In this document: positions 11,180 through 22,630 of the stretch, piece by piece | Numbering within the stretch: the first letter of the stretch is position 1 | Layout: every line of letters begins with the position of its first letter | Assembly (NCBI RefSeq): GCF_042453785.1 | Contig: NC_091674.1 | Span: forward strand, 14,915,001-14,979,000 | DNA: 64,000 nt | DNA from: Malus domestica | Taxonomy: Eukaryota > Streptophyta > Magnoliopsida > Rosales > Rosaceae | Direction of reading: 5' to 3' | Notes under the pieces: model-generated | Told to the model about the DNA's origin: nothing | What the model saw: the letters and a program-made list of their open reading frames with translations, nothing else | The model's database searches: none | Made by a program: the position numbers and the translations under genes

Positions 11180-13426
11180 TCACCCTATTGAAGATGTTTT
11201 GGCGGCAAGATGAACAAGCGCTCGCTTGTGGTAAGTGGTACGAAGCTTCTTGTACTTTTCCACAAAAGTCCCAAGATCACCCTCCTTGTCAAGGAACTGC
11301 TGGTGCAGAGCTTCAGATTCCTCCTCTGTCGTATTCAGTGATTCTGCACGCACGGAAAAAAAATTTCATCTACCAACAAATTTGATTGCAATTCATGCAT
11401 GCATGATATTGATGACTAATAAGGCACACGAGAATACTGAATTACTGTACAGTTTCATATTATCTTTACTACATGCCTTGAAGCCTTTGAAGAAGAGAAG
11501 ACGGGGAACATAGCTTCAACGTTTCTTCTTTCTTTCTCTCGAGTTCATTTAGCCTCTCCTGAGCAGCAGCCAACTCTGTTGTTCTAATTATTCTGCACTG
11601 TGACCACAAAAGATAAAGGAGAAAAAGATACAAGATCAAAAACAACGATTTTGCAACTAGTGTGAGAAGAAAGACAATGGCAAAAGCTTACCTGGTTTCT
11701 AAGTTCCACCATCTGCGGTTCTTTTTCCAAGTTTTCCCCTGTTTTATAAAATAAAATTATAATTTGTTTTCCCATGTATAATCCACTAGCAGGAGACAAA
11801 TATAATTAAAATAGGCCAGACACTGAAACAGAGAACTCACTGGATAACTGCAGAGTTTCCCTCCGTAGCTCCTCTCTTAGCTGATGTGGTCAGTAGAAGA
11901 AACAAAAAGAAAGAACAGAATAAAGATATGTCCGGAAACTCAAGTATTCAAACAAAGAAACTCAAGTATAAATATGGTGTAGCCCCAAAGCAAGACAGCA
12001 ATTACAGTTCATTAAGAGCTTGCTAAATTAAAAGGTAAGTGTTGAGTCTACTAAGATCAATGTGCGGGTGTGCATCAGCAGTTGAACCTTAAACAGAAAG
12101 GGTACGACAGAAAAAGTGAAGTTCAAACTTACATTATTTTGAATTTTGACCTGATCGAGTGAAATAAAAAATTGCTGGTATGCATTCTTGTCAGACAAAA
12201 GCTTCCGTAGGTCCTCAACACTGATCACATTAATAGGGAAAACATAATGACTAGTTACTAGTTATTTGACAAAAAATTGATAAGAATTACATATGATCTG
12301 GGAGAGTTATATCTGCCGTACTCGAGATACTGAGACGAACACCAAAAAACTAAAAGTTACAGAGCATTATAAATGTTTTTGAGAACATGAATCTCTCAAT
12401 CATATACATTAAGAAATAACAAATTCACTTACTGAACAACATTTCATTTGACAAATATGCTCTTTCAAAGGTTGATTAAAACAATGATTGAGTAAACAGA
12501 TCCTATCTTGATAGGTAAAACATAATCTCTAAGCTTGGGCTTACGCCTAAAGTAAATACAAATTTCTTTTTTCTCGTATTCAGTCACCAACTTCTTTTCA
12601 ACATTCTTCAGTACATCTAACAGTTCTGCGCTTTGTTTTTACAAGAACGAGTTCAAACAAAACTACCAACTACCCTAGACAAACACCAAGTACAGTTAAA
12701 ATTCACTGCATAATCATCTCCAAATTTTAATGTACAATCTTAAACAAAGGAAGTGACAAGTTGATATGTAACAACCGATAAATGAGGTGTGCTATAGCTA
12801 AGAACATTGTTGATCAGCTCCGAAACAGAAAAATCATCATTACCATGTAATCATGAGATTCCGACAGCACCATTATCCTTACCTCTTGTCCTTCAGAACG
12901 GAAATAACACCGGCAGCTTCGGCGGGAGAAACATGTAACGCAGACTGTGCCCTTTCTGTTGGCCTTTGGTAACTTATACTGCTAGACGACGTGCTACTCG
13001 GTGTCCCAGGGCGAGAAGAAGTCGGAGAACTAACTACAGATGGAGGGTACCATGACTGTGAAGGAGTAACAACCTCCGGACGCGGCTGAGTAGGTTCCTC
13101 CTGAGATCCCCTGTGGACGTAAACACGGTTAGGAACTTAGATCTTCAGCCTCTCCAACACACATCACCAATCAAATGACTGGATTACGAAAGCTCCAACG
13201 GAAAGCTTCAATTTCCGCTAATGATTTTACAAACCGATTTCAGTAACAAAACCCATCAATTCGCAGAACAAATTGGGGATTTGGACACCGACCCATTAAC
13301 GAAAACGCCGTAAAATCAATCACCGGAATCAGAATTTAACCCTAGGATTAACGGAGCTACGGTTCAAATTTCAAACCCTAAATTACACCGAGAAGAGAAG
13401 AATTACCAGAACTTGAAGATGGACAT
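11180..13426 (-). CDS. VPS37: VPS37 homologue, ESCRT-I subunit
   Basis: Seven exons on the minus strand: 13407-13426, 12883-13110, 12133-12220, 11841-11880, 11692-11738, 11477-11597, 11180-11343. They total 708 nt in one open frame, giving 235 residues, close to Arabidopsis VPS37 proteins. The N-terminus is MSIFKFWGSQEEP, followed by a Ser/Pro-rich linker (residues ~8-60). The Mod(r)/VPS37 domain follows: VSPAEAAGVISVLKDKSVED, LRKLLSDKNAYQQFFISLDQ, ENLEKEPQMVELRNQCRIIR, AAQERLNELERKKEE, and the C-terminal YKKLRTTYHKRALVHLAAKT. ESCRT-I sorts ubiquitinated membrane cargo into multivesicular bodies, and VPS37 forms its coiled-coil stalk with VPS23 and VPS28 (established). Splice sites are GT-AG, except the intron after exon 6, which starts CAAG|GCATGT and is read as a GC-AG intron. 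Using the nearby GT instead would lead to a stop. Exons are short and all appear undamaged. Confidence 0.95.
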
Positions 13427-13736
13427 GGCTTTGGGAGAGCTTGACGACTCCGATCAATCAAGGTGGGTACGGAATGGAATCGAATCGAATCGACGAAAAG
13501 ATTGAACTGTATGGACGAGGAGGAGGAGGAATTTGGAAGCTTAAACAGTCCAGTTACGTTCGAGAGAAAATTCAAAGGTTTACGCCTCCGACGATTTTGT
13601 ATTTCGCGCGTGGCTTTGTGCAAGTGGTCGAAGACGTGTGAGAAGATGGGAAAGATCGCAGAAGATGACTTGGAGTGAAATTGGGCCTATCTGGAGCCCA
13701 AAACTATGGGTGTTCATGTGTTCGTTGGGCAAGCGT
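13427..13736. other. VPS37 5' region/promoter
   Basis: This is the sequence immediately upstream of the VPS37 start, on its minus strand. A GA/CT-rich tract and short open frames on both strands are present, none with a recognisable product. It ends where Mutator-like terminal sequence begins. Confidence 0.45.
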
Positions 13737-14416
13737 TTTCTACGTGCGGACTGCACTTTGTGGACTTTGGGTGCGGACCGGATTTGATCTGAATGGCTAA
13801 AACAAATCTATCAAAATGAGCGAAGAGTGAAACCGGGTTCTAAATGATCCGTCATTGATAAAAAAATGGGTAACTGCAACTGTTTCAAAATTTTGGGATA
13901 TAAACTCGTCCTTTCCGAGCTATCTCAAAAATTCGACCCAGGATCGGCTGTCTCGAAGTGGGTGTCTCCTTTCATGTCTCGTTGCTAATATTGCTACACG
14001 TGTCCTTACACCTACCAGAGCATTCACACCGTTAAATACTATATGAAAGTATAATTAAAAATAAAAAAGAAGATTAATTTCATAAAGTCCTTCTGCCATT
14101 AAAAGTCTAAACCCATTAATTTAAGCGAGTCGTCTTCCTCCTGCTCTCTTCAATCCGCCACTGCTCATCTTGATCTCAGGAGCAATCTCGTCTCCTTGCT
14201 CTCTTCAATGATTTGTGTTGATGAAATCTTTGTTAAATTCATGAATTAACTTGATATTGCTTTAAGTCATGAAGCTTTATTCACTGTAGATGTATTGTTA
14301 TGAAAATTTGTTGACATGTTGTGTTAAGGGTATGCATTGTTGAATTTGGTTGTGTTCAGGGTATATATTATTGATTTTGATTGTGTTGAATGCATGTATT
14401 GTTATGTATACAAGAT

Positions 14417-14932
14417 ATGGCTACTGAGGGGGTTCAACTAGTAACAAAAGAGGAAGAATCATATAGGGGAATGTTTAACAACCTTTCTCAAGTAAGTCAT
14501 GTCCTTCGGGGAGTGTGATGCTGATTCCGATGATCTGATAGTCAAATTGCTGAAGCGAAGCTCAAATTTTGTGCTAACTCACGTGTTGTAACTGTGTGGC
14601 ATCAAAAGTGTGTCGAACAAAAGTCCATCTTGGTTAAGTTACAACAAAAGTTGAACAAGGCGTTGTACAAATAGGCCAAGTACAAACACCAAATACATCA
14701 CCAAAAATGTAAGTACGATGAGTTGGTTCTAAAAGAGGAGGAAGTTGTATGTCGTAGGTCAATCAAATTATGGGCGACGAAGCAGCTCCAACAAGAGTGT
14801 GACACCGCTTTCTATGATGGGTTTGAGAAATTTTGTTCGTATCTCTATGGTAACCACAAGGGATATGATTGGGAATGCGTATTGCCCTCACACGTGGATG
14901 ACATCGTTAGAGATGGTGGTGACTATAAGTAG
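14417..14932 (+). pseudogene. Unrecognised coding-like fragment, coiled-coil rich
   Basis: It starts MATEGVQLVTKEEESYRGMF. After stops and frame changes it continues LVKLQQKLNKALYK and then 14723-14932 LKEEEVVCRRSIKLWATKQL, ending ECVLPSHVDDIVRDGGDYK. The charged, Lys/Glu-rich make-up suggests a coiled coil. I do not recognise a family. It lies in the candidate Mutator-like element, so a transposon-borne or captured gene remnant is likely. Confidence 0.35.
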
Positions 14933-15119
14933 CATGAGTACGTAAAGGCGGCTCACAAGGCACCTAATGATCATCAGAGTGAAATTTGCCTTCTTAGATA
15001 TTTACGACTCGTTATTTTGTACATTTTGCACAATGTTTTTAAGTGTATCATAATTTCAAGCTTCATTTAGTGATTCAAGAATTATTTTCGTAAATGTTCA
15101 TAAGGTGCCACAAATATTC

Positions 15120-15139
15120 ATATATATATATATATATAT
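15120..15139. repeat. (TA)n microsatellite
   Basis: Simple TA tract, no evident function. Confidence 0.85.
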
Positions 15140-15329
15140 TCAATCACAAGTCACAGTTGGTGTATCACAATTTCCATTAGTACTGTGACATATATATACA
15201 TTCTAAAACAACCAACTATGGCCACAACAAAAGAATAGTTCATCCCCCTGCAAACTTAACACATCTTGTATAAAAAAAGGATATGTCACAAATTACTTTT
15301 CAAATCGTGTTTAATGGGTCATTAAGCAT

Positions 15330-15590
15330 ATATTGGTAAAAAGCGTCTAGCACTACCGAATTTTCAACGGTCACATCAGTGTTACTATTTTGGGTTGGTT
15401 GCAAATTAGGCACAGGGTCAACATTTTCATTTTCCTTGGTAACATCATCGGCATCAGCGCTCGGTGTGGCCTCTGTGTGTTCTTAGGTAACATCTCGTAT
15501 ACATTGGTGTGTGTCAAACACAATCACATCACCAAAACGGCCATAACCACGTCGTGATTCCATTTTCAATTTCGTTTCAACTCATCTTTT
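15330..15590 (-). pseudogene. Unrecognised coding-like fragment (minus)
   Basis: The minus strand reads VETKLKMESRRGYGRFGDVI, VFDTHQCIRDV, a stop, then an acidic stretch EATPSADADDVTKENENVDP. The composition looks protein-coding, but I cannot assign a family. It is located within the candidate Mutator-like element. Confidence 0.25.
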
Positions 15591-16800
15591 ACTGTTGGTA
15601 CCACAAATTCAACCCTCCATGTACCAAATTGATCTCCAACATCTACATCCTCTCTTTCCTCCATTATTTCTTCTATTAATATCTTATCCCCATCGAATTA
15701 TACTTCAATTTACCTACTACAAATCTACTCGATTAAAACTAAACTTATCACAACCCATCACCAGTTTTGCACCTATATATCTAGGATTCAAATTCACGAT
15801 TTCAACCAAGTTCAGTGGTAACCACCTAACATCATGGATTCAAATCCCATAATTATAAGTACTGTACACACGTACCTGATGGTGGTTTTCAGAACCAAAA
15901 TGAAACATAAATGGATTTACTATTGGCTCAAAACTGACTTTCACATTCTAGGTTTCTTCAGAGGTTCTGGATGAACCACCCTTATGAACTCCAATCCAAC
16001 AAGAGCTTTAATTCACCTGAAATCAAACACTTCGGCACCTCACTAGCTCCCTTTCTCTGCCTCTCTTTCCTCACGAAGACAACCCTAATCTCTCCCTCTC
16101 GCCGACTAAAACACACCCAATGAGCCAAAAAAATTAAAGGTATAAAATCACCAGGTCACAAGTGAAACAGAGCTTCGATCAACCTGAAATTGATTCCTCA
16201 CCCCAACTCCCTTTCTCTACCTCTCCCTCTTCAATGCGCGAATAAACCCTTAGCTCCCATTTTCTCTTCAACAAAAACATACCCAGTGAATAAAAATAAT
16301 TAAAAGTTTTGAACTACACCGGGTCACAATAACTTGGTTTTGTTGTGAGCTTAGCAAATCGTGACAGTTGAATTTCGGTCCGCATGCATAGTCTAGGCGC
16401 AAGGCCGCACCTTACAAACGCCATAGAAAAATAAGGGAAGTGTACAGAGAGAAAATATGAGCGTGAAAATCAATATTTTATACCTTGATTTGGTGAAGAT
16501 TGAAATGTATATTGACCAAAGAAATGCTTGTATGGAATGAACCCATGGTTGCCATGATATTTGGCTAAGTGATTCTGTAGGGAAACTTATGCACCTTAGA
16601 GCAACTCCACCCATGGAGCCCTCCCCCCTGGCAATCCACTATTGAATCCACCCTATTGAACAATAACTGCCTTTAATGAACAGTAACTGCCCTTAATGAA
16701 CAGTAATTGCCATTTGCACCTCCACCATTGGAGCCCTCCCCCTGGCAATAGGCAATAAAATATTAGTTTTTTTTGTTTGTTTAAATAATACAAAATAAAA

Positions 16801-17145
16801 TTATTTGTAATTTCAGATAAGATTTTTTAAATCGTTCTCGTTGCGCCACGTGTCATTTTATAAAAAAAACAATTATTTAGCGATGGATTTCGATAAGATT
16901 TTTATCCAATGTCATCGTGCCACGTGTCATTATCTTTTGAGAATCTTGTTTAAAGATTTCGATCAGATTTTAACTCGTTCAAAATTGTGTCACGTGTCAT
17001 TATCCGAAAAGATAATTATTGGAGATCGATTTCGATAAGATTTTTATCCAATACGATCGTGCCACGTGTCATTATCTTTTCAGAATCTTTGAGGATAGAT
17101 TTCGATCAGATTTTTAACGAATGACGGCATGCCACGTGGCCTTAT
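16801..17145. promoter_or_regulatory. Five subterminal CACGTG motifs in a degenerate tandem repeat
   Basis: CCACGTGTCA occurs at 16846 and 16920, TCACGTGTCA at 16990, CCACGTGTCA at 17062, and GCCACGTGGC at 17131. Each sits in a ~70-bp repeat that also contains GATTTCGAT(A/C)AGATTTTTA. They lie between the left TIR and the transposase ATG. CACGTG is the plant G-box, and subterminal repeats in PIF/Harbinger-type elements bind the element's own proteins. Two further copies occur near the other end (24336 and 24530). Binding by the Myb-like protein or by host bZIP/bHLH factors is inference. Confidence 0.65.
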
Positions 17146-17275
17146 CTACAATCCAATCCTTTCTGAATCGTCCATATAATCCACCATCCATCTTCACAAA
17201 CCTCACACCAATTTTCTCAACATCTCTATCTCATTATTCATAGTTTCTGCTTCTTCTTCACCATCCATCCTTACA

Positions 17276-18707
17276 ATGGCTTTTTCTTCATCAAGGATGA
17301 TGTGGGAAATCGATCAGCAAGAGGAAGAATTGTTTAACCAATCTGAAGGAATGTTCAACCTTCAGATAACCGAAAATGAGATGGAAGAGGATGAGGAGCA
17401 TAGAAGGAGAGATGACGAAACAAGAATGGCCAGAGCCTCACATTCCCGTTGAGTCATCCAGACTGTTGCTCAGATATGCAGGCCCAGCCGTTCAAGAAAC
17501 CTTGATAGAAGCAAGCAACGACGGGGTGAAGAGCTGTTGGACGATTACTTTGTCCATAACAGTGCATTTCCTGATACGTACTTCAGACGCCGTTTTAGAA
17601 TGAAACGACATTTGTTCAACAGAATCATGACTGATGTTTGCAACCATGATTCTTACTTTGTGCAAAAGAATGATGCTTGTGGTGTTATGTGTCTCTTGCC
17701 TCAGCAAAAAATCACTGCTGCGTTGCGGATGCTTGCGTATGGAGCATCTGCAGACCAAGTGGATGAGATAACGAGGATGGGGAAATCAACCATTCTTGAG
17801 GCCCTTATGAGGTTTTACGGAGCAGTTGAATTTTTGTACACCGCAGAGTACCTCCAAAAACCTACTCACATGGACTTGCAAAGGCTTCTGAAGAAGGGCG
17901 AGATGCGAGGTTTTCTTGGGATGATAGGAAGCATCGATTGTATGCACTGGACGTGGAAAAACTATCCAAGTGCATGACAAGGCGCATATAGGGACAGAAA
18001 ATGAGCAAAATCTATCATTTTGGAGGCAATGGCATCTTTTGATACATGGATATGACATGCCTTTTTCGGGGTTCCGGGGGCTCAAAATGATCTCAACGTC
18101 CTTGCCCAATCCCCAGTGTTCAACGACGTCCTACAAAGAAAGGCACCAAAAGTCACGTACGTCGTCAACAGACGTAGGTACGACGGGCCATACTACCTAG
18201 CTGACGACATTTACCCACGGTGGGAAACATTTGTCAAAATAGTGCCATGTCCGCGAAGTGTAAAGGAAAAACACTTTGCAAGCTGTCAAGAGGGGTGCTG
18301 CCAGAATGTTTGATGTAGAGTCACTTCGATCCATGACGTACATCATTCTTCACAACATGATTGTGGAAGATGAGTTCGATTATGATGCGGTTGATGAATA
18401 TGAGCTAGAGCCAGACATGATGAACAATTCAAGAACACGGATATATTGTGCGCATGATGCCACCGAAGAACCCGTGCAACACGAGCCATTAGAAAGGGAT
18501 GGACGTTACAATGAAAGGGTCATTCAACGATATACTGCACTTCAAATGTTATCTATGCACAATGATCGGCAAATTGACTTGATAGAGCACCAGTGGGCAT
18601 TGAAACAAAGTTTATTTAGTATGTTTGTTTGTATTTGGTGTGTTTATTTAATTTTATTTGGTGTGTTTTTTGTAGTGAGTTTTTTATTATTTGCTATGTT
18701 TATGTAA
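17276..18707 (+). pseudogene. PIF/Harbinger transposase (DDE_4 nuclease), inactivated
   Basis: It starts MAFSSSRMMWEIDQQEEELF. One in-frame TGA (about 17450) precedes RRGEELLDDYFVHNSAFPD, YFRRRFRMKRHLFNRI, ADQVDEITRMGKSTILEAL, and the catalytic block GFLGMIGSIDCMHW. After further stops come HAFFGVPGAQNDLNVLAQSP and PYYLADDIYPRWETFVKIV. The two aspartates of the catalytic triad are in GSIDCMHW and QNDLNVL. The third residue normally lies in a DVERxFGxLQ block. Here the sequence jumps from the KHFA-type motif to RMFDVESLRSMTYIILHNM, so that block is deleted. Several stops replace conserved tryptophans (TGG to TGA), for example in A*QGAYR and TWI*HAFF. It lies divergently oriented to the left TIR and convergent with the Myb-like gene. 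Confidence 0.92.
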
Positions 18708-18860
18708 TTTTATTTGGTGTGAATTATTTGGTATGTTTATGTAATTTTATTTGGTGTGTTTTTTGTAGTGAGTTTTTTATTATTTGCTATGTTTATGTAA
18801 TTTTATTTGGTGTGTTTATGTAATTCCATTTGGTGAGTTTTTTTAGTTTTATTTGGTGTG
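18640..18860 (+). repeat. Short tandem repeat after the transposase gene
   Basis: Units built on TTTATTTGGTGTGTTT and ATGTTTATGTAATTT repeat several times, including two nearly identical ~57-bp units (18655-18711 and 18748-18804). They form the transposase 3' region, and the LTR element inserted at their right edge. Confidence 0.75.
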
Positions 18861-18864
18861 TTTT

Positions 18865-21800
18865 TGTTTGGACCCAATTTTACACCATTGGTCCGAGTGA
18901 TAGAAACCATTGAATGAGCAGAATTCTAGACGGTCGGATGATTCTGAATATTAAGAGGCCGTAATTTTGCACGAACTCGGCCTGTATACTTTGAGTCATT
19001 CGATCAAAGAGGCCATATTTGATATTACTATTATGTTAGGAATTTATTAAATTGGTAATTATCTTATAGTTGCAGCTTGAAGAGTCAAATAAATAAAAGA
19101 AGTTGCATTGTACAAGGACTGTACAATTGGTTCGCATCCTGATCAACAAGGAAAAGTGATACTTATCGAAATCCAAGGATAAGACTGCATGGATAAATGG
19201 GAGATGTGATCAAGTTGAATATTTTTTGTGATTGCACGGTTTCAGCACGTGGAGGCCATTAAACATTTGGATCAGGATTTACTTGCTTAAAATATTGAGA
19301 TAATGGTGGGGATTTTTAATCAGGTTGGGTAATTGCATGCAGTTGGGTCTGATCCACGCCAGAATGCGTGAAGGATTCTAAATGGTATATGCTTTTGGAC
19401 GGCGCCTGATGAATTATGCTTGCATGAAGATGAAGATGTTAAATTGGAGATGGATAACCACGTGTGATTAGATTTGGTGGAGCCATGCATGCATATCATT
19501 ATTTCAAGTCAAGATGCTTATCAACACTAATTGGTATATGCTAATATGCTATTAATTAGCACGAGGTGGTTTCGTGTTGGTAAGTGATAACAATCTTTTA
19601 TTTTGCATGAGATTGTTATGAAGGAGGACTTTGAGGTTGGCGGCAGCTTTACAACGCGAGCCGTCAGGATGAGGATGATACTTATAAATACAAAGTCGCA
19701 GACAACGGTGAAGCACCTCCAATTCAACACATAACTGCCCTGAGCAAACTCTCTCAACAACTTTGAGATTTTTATTTTCTCTTTTCGCTGACACATCTTC
19801 CGTTGGCATCAACAGCACTGTGAAAGCAACCGGTGACATCTTAAGTCGGCATAGATAGCTCTGTCGCCGTAGAATCAGTCGGTCTCGCAGCATCTTCCGT
19901 TGGCATCAACAACACTACGGCGAGAACGGTTGGTTACCTATCCAAGTCTCGGTCGAGAAGGATTTCCGAGTCCTTATTGACCGAGGTCATCTCATTAGCC
20001 TTTTCGGCGAAGTGAGGTGTTACAGTTTACTGAACTCGACGCATTGCACGCCAAATGATTTTATGATTGGATACTCTCAAGTGGGATTTAGAGTTCGGCA
20101 TTCAGACGGTCGAACCACGTTTACTATCAAGACTTATATTCGCTTTGAGTATTTGTGCCCTTACACTTGGGTGTCGATTCGGCGTGAGTTTACTCTGACG
20201 AATAACATCACTGTGACAAAATCCGACGACGGTGATTCGTGAACTTCGTAAGAATAGTAGCCTTGTCTTTAGGTTCGAGAACTCAAGAGGCTGAGACGTG
20301 TTCCTTCCTCGGTCGCAATCGCAAGACGCAGAAGTCAATTGCGCGCCTAACGCAACATCAACAAATTTGGCACGCCCAGTGGGACCCAGTGCGCCACGTA
20401 GGTTTGGTAGTTTTTAGGGTCAACATTTTGGCACGCCCAGTGGGACCCAGTGCTAAAACTACGAAGTTCACATGATCTATCTCGATCAGGCTTCATGGGA
20501 AGAGTGTCATCTCTTATTAAAGAAGCAAAAACAACTTCTCAAGAGATTGGGAAGAATTTCTGAAAGGCAAGAGGCCGGGGGGCAAATTTCCACTCCGACC
20601 ACAACCAATATTTGGCCTAAGAAAATTGTTAATTTGGCCGAAGAACAAAGGCCACCTATTTTTTTGGTTAAGACTGAAAGTGTGGTAGGCCCAGAAGAAA
20701 GAGTTCAAGTTTTTGAGCCAAAAGTCGACTCAGAAAATGATTTGTCAGAGGAGTGCTCCAATGACGAACAAGGTCGAGACATAGACCTAGCTGGAAAAAC
20801 CACGCAAATCGATATGATTATTGGCGATAAAACCGACATAGAGAAATCCCATTCGGCTAAGTTGTTCGAGTGAAAAGCTGAAATCGGCGAAATTATTATG
20901 CCCTGGGGGCATACTAATTGTTCAACACATTCGGCAGCTGAAAGTGGAAAAAATTTCTCCAAGTTAAAAATATTTGGAGAAAATTCTTTATTCGGCCAAG
21001 AGCGAAATCAATTTGAAAATTTTGATGTAAAAAGATCTCGGCTTGGAATAAAGCATCGTTGGCCTCCTCCTGATTATGGTTTAGCAACTTTTATTTCCGT
21101 TTGCTAAAAAATCAAATAAAAAAAAATTGAATAAATTATTTTCTTAATCATTCGGCCTTTTAGGCCGATGCATAAGAAAATAAGGGGGCAATAGGTGGTA
21201 TATCAACAGTTTGAAATCGGCGATGGCTGTCCACATATGATTGTTTCTTAGGGACAAGCAAGCTCTTGGCTCTGCTCTCTGCTCTCTACTCTCCAATGCA
21301 GCTTTTCTGCCGTCTCACAAATGGGCTGTTAAAACTCTCTCTCACCTCCGGTTACTCTCTTTCAGTTGGCCACTCGGTTACTAATTCAACACTGATTTGA
21401 TTTGGGTTAACTGGCATTTGATGATAAGATCTATTCGGTGACCCACTCAATGGAGTTTATTCAAATGAGCTATTAAATTCAATGGCTGGAGTAAACGTTT
21501 GCTGCTGAAAGAATGGCCGAGGATTGATGGTAGGCCGAGTTACTGAGAGTCAAGTTTCATTTTTCTCAGCTTAGTTTTCTCTCGGCTGCCTAGCTTTCTC
21601 AGTCCCATGCAGGCCACCACGTCCTAACCAAATCATCTACCAATTGTATTAAGAATTAGGTTCTTCTCAGTGGGACTTTATGTAGGCTTGCACGCCACAT
21701 GGCATGCAAATTCAAATCTCGACCAAAAAAGGGGTAGCATGCAAAAAGATATAACATGGCATGCAAATTGGGATCTCGACCAAAAAAGGGTGGCATGCAA

Positions 21801-22436
21801 AAAAGATATATCACGGCATGCAAAGATTTTGTTAGGAATGGTCGAAGTCAGCACATGTGAACTAAAGGACAAGCTCGGTGGAGGCCATTCAAATGCATGA
21901 AATATATACCAACTGTTCACCGAGCTCGGTGGAGTTCATCTCATTAGCCCTCTCGACGAAGTGAGGTGTTACAGTTTACTGAACTCGGCGCATTGCACGC
22001 CGAGTGATTTTATGATTGGATACTCTCAAGTGGGATTTAGAGTTCGACATTCAGACGGTCGAACCACGTTTACTATCAAGACTTATATTCGGTTTGAGTA
22101 TTTGTGCCCTTACACTTTGGTGTCGATTCGGCGTGAGTTTACTCTGATGAATAACATCACTGTGACAGAATCCGACGACGGCGATTTGTGAACTTCGTAA
22201 GAATAGTAGCCTTGTCTTCAGGTTCGAGAACTTAAGAGGCCGAGACGTGTTCCTTCCTCGGTTGCAATCGTAAGACGCAGAAGTCAGTCGCGCGCCCAAC
22301 GCAACATCAACAAATTTACTCCTTGGCCGAGCTCGACCGACGAGTTGGCACGCCCCGCATTCACCGAAGGACGTAGTTAGCTTATAGATTACTCGGCCTG
22401 CGTGCCACGTAGGTTTGGTAGTTTTTAGGGTCAACA
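18865..22436 (+). mobile_element. Non-autonomous LTR retrotransposon nested in the Harbinger element
   Basis: The left edge is GTTTT|TGTTTGGACCC and the right edge GGGTCAACA|GTTTT. That gives a 5-bp target duplication (18860-18864, 22437-22441) and TG...CA ends with inverted GACCC/GGGTC. The 5' LTR runs to 20425. A primer-site-like TTTTGGCACGCCCAGTGGGA follows (20426). A purine tract AAAATAAGGGGGCAA lies at about 21173-21187, with the 3' LTR from about 21188. The LTRs clearly align over 19983-20425 versus 21933-22436. Their outer parts differ, so they are rearranged. The internal region is only ~760 bp, without gag, RT or integrase. It needs proteins in trans. Confidence 0.7.
20472..20873 (+). 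CDS. Hypothetical ORF in the nested LTR element
   Basis: Open for 133 codons, starting MIYLDQASWEECHLLLKKQK shortly after the primer-binding site and ending DIEKSHSAKLFE. It is acidic and Lys/Glu-rich, with a probable N-terminal helix (residues 7-35). I recognise no domain. Its position is that of gag, but it has no zinc knuckle. It may be a gag remnant or a chance ORF. Confidence 0.3.
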   Translation: MIYLDQASWEECHLLLKKQKQLLKRLGRISERQEAGGQISTPTTTNIWPKKIVNLAEEQRPPIFLVKTESVVGPEERVQVFEPKVDSENDLSEECSNDEQGRDIDLAGKTTQIDMIIGDKTDIEKSHSAKLFE

Positions 22437-22630
22437 GTTTTATAATTTCATTATATGTGAACAATTTGATGAATAAAGATTCTATTATTAGGATAAATAT
22501 ATTACGAAATTAAATAAATGTACTCTTACTTTAAATAAAGTATTAACTTCAATAAATTGAAAACAACATAAATAATAAATTACAACCCAAAGTGATTGGA
22601 AAACTATGGGCTCCGATTACAAAAAGTACC

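Larger units (their letters stand above)
13737..16419. mobile_element. Candidate Mutator-like element with imperfect TIRs
   Basis: The left end reads TTTTCTACGTGCGGACTG...GGTGCGGACCGGATTTGA. The reverse complement of 16330-16419 reads GTTTGTAAGGTGCGGCCTTG...CATGCGGACCGAAATTCA. They share spacing and key blocks. A third, related terminus lies at 48655-48790, next to DUF1985 sequence. I could not find a 9-bp target duplication, so ends are approximate. Internal sequence holds two coding-like fragments (14417-14932 and 15330-15590) and a direct repeat pair near 15995-16140 and 16160-16300. Confidence 0.4.

Noticed and set aside
20012..20242. ORF in the nested LTR element, repeated at 21961-22191
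   Set aside because: Both are the same stretch of the two LTRs, so they are repeat sequence and not a gene pair.
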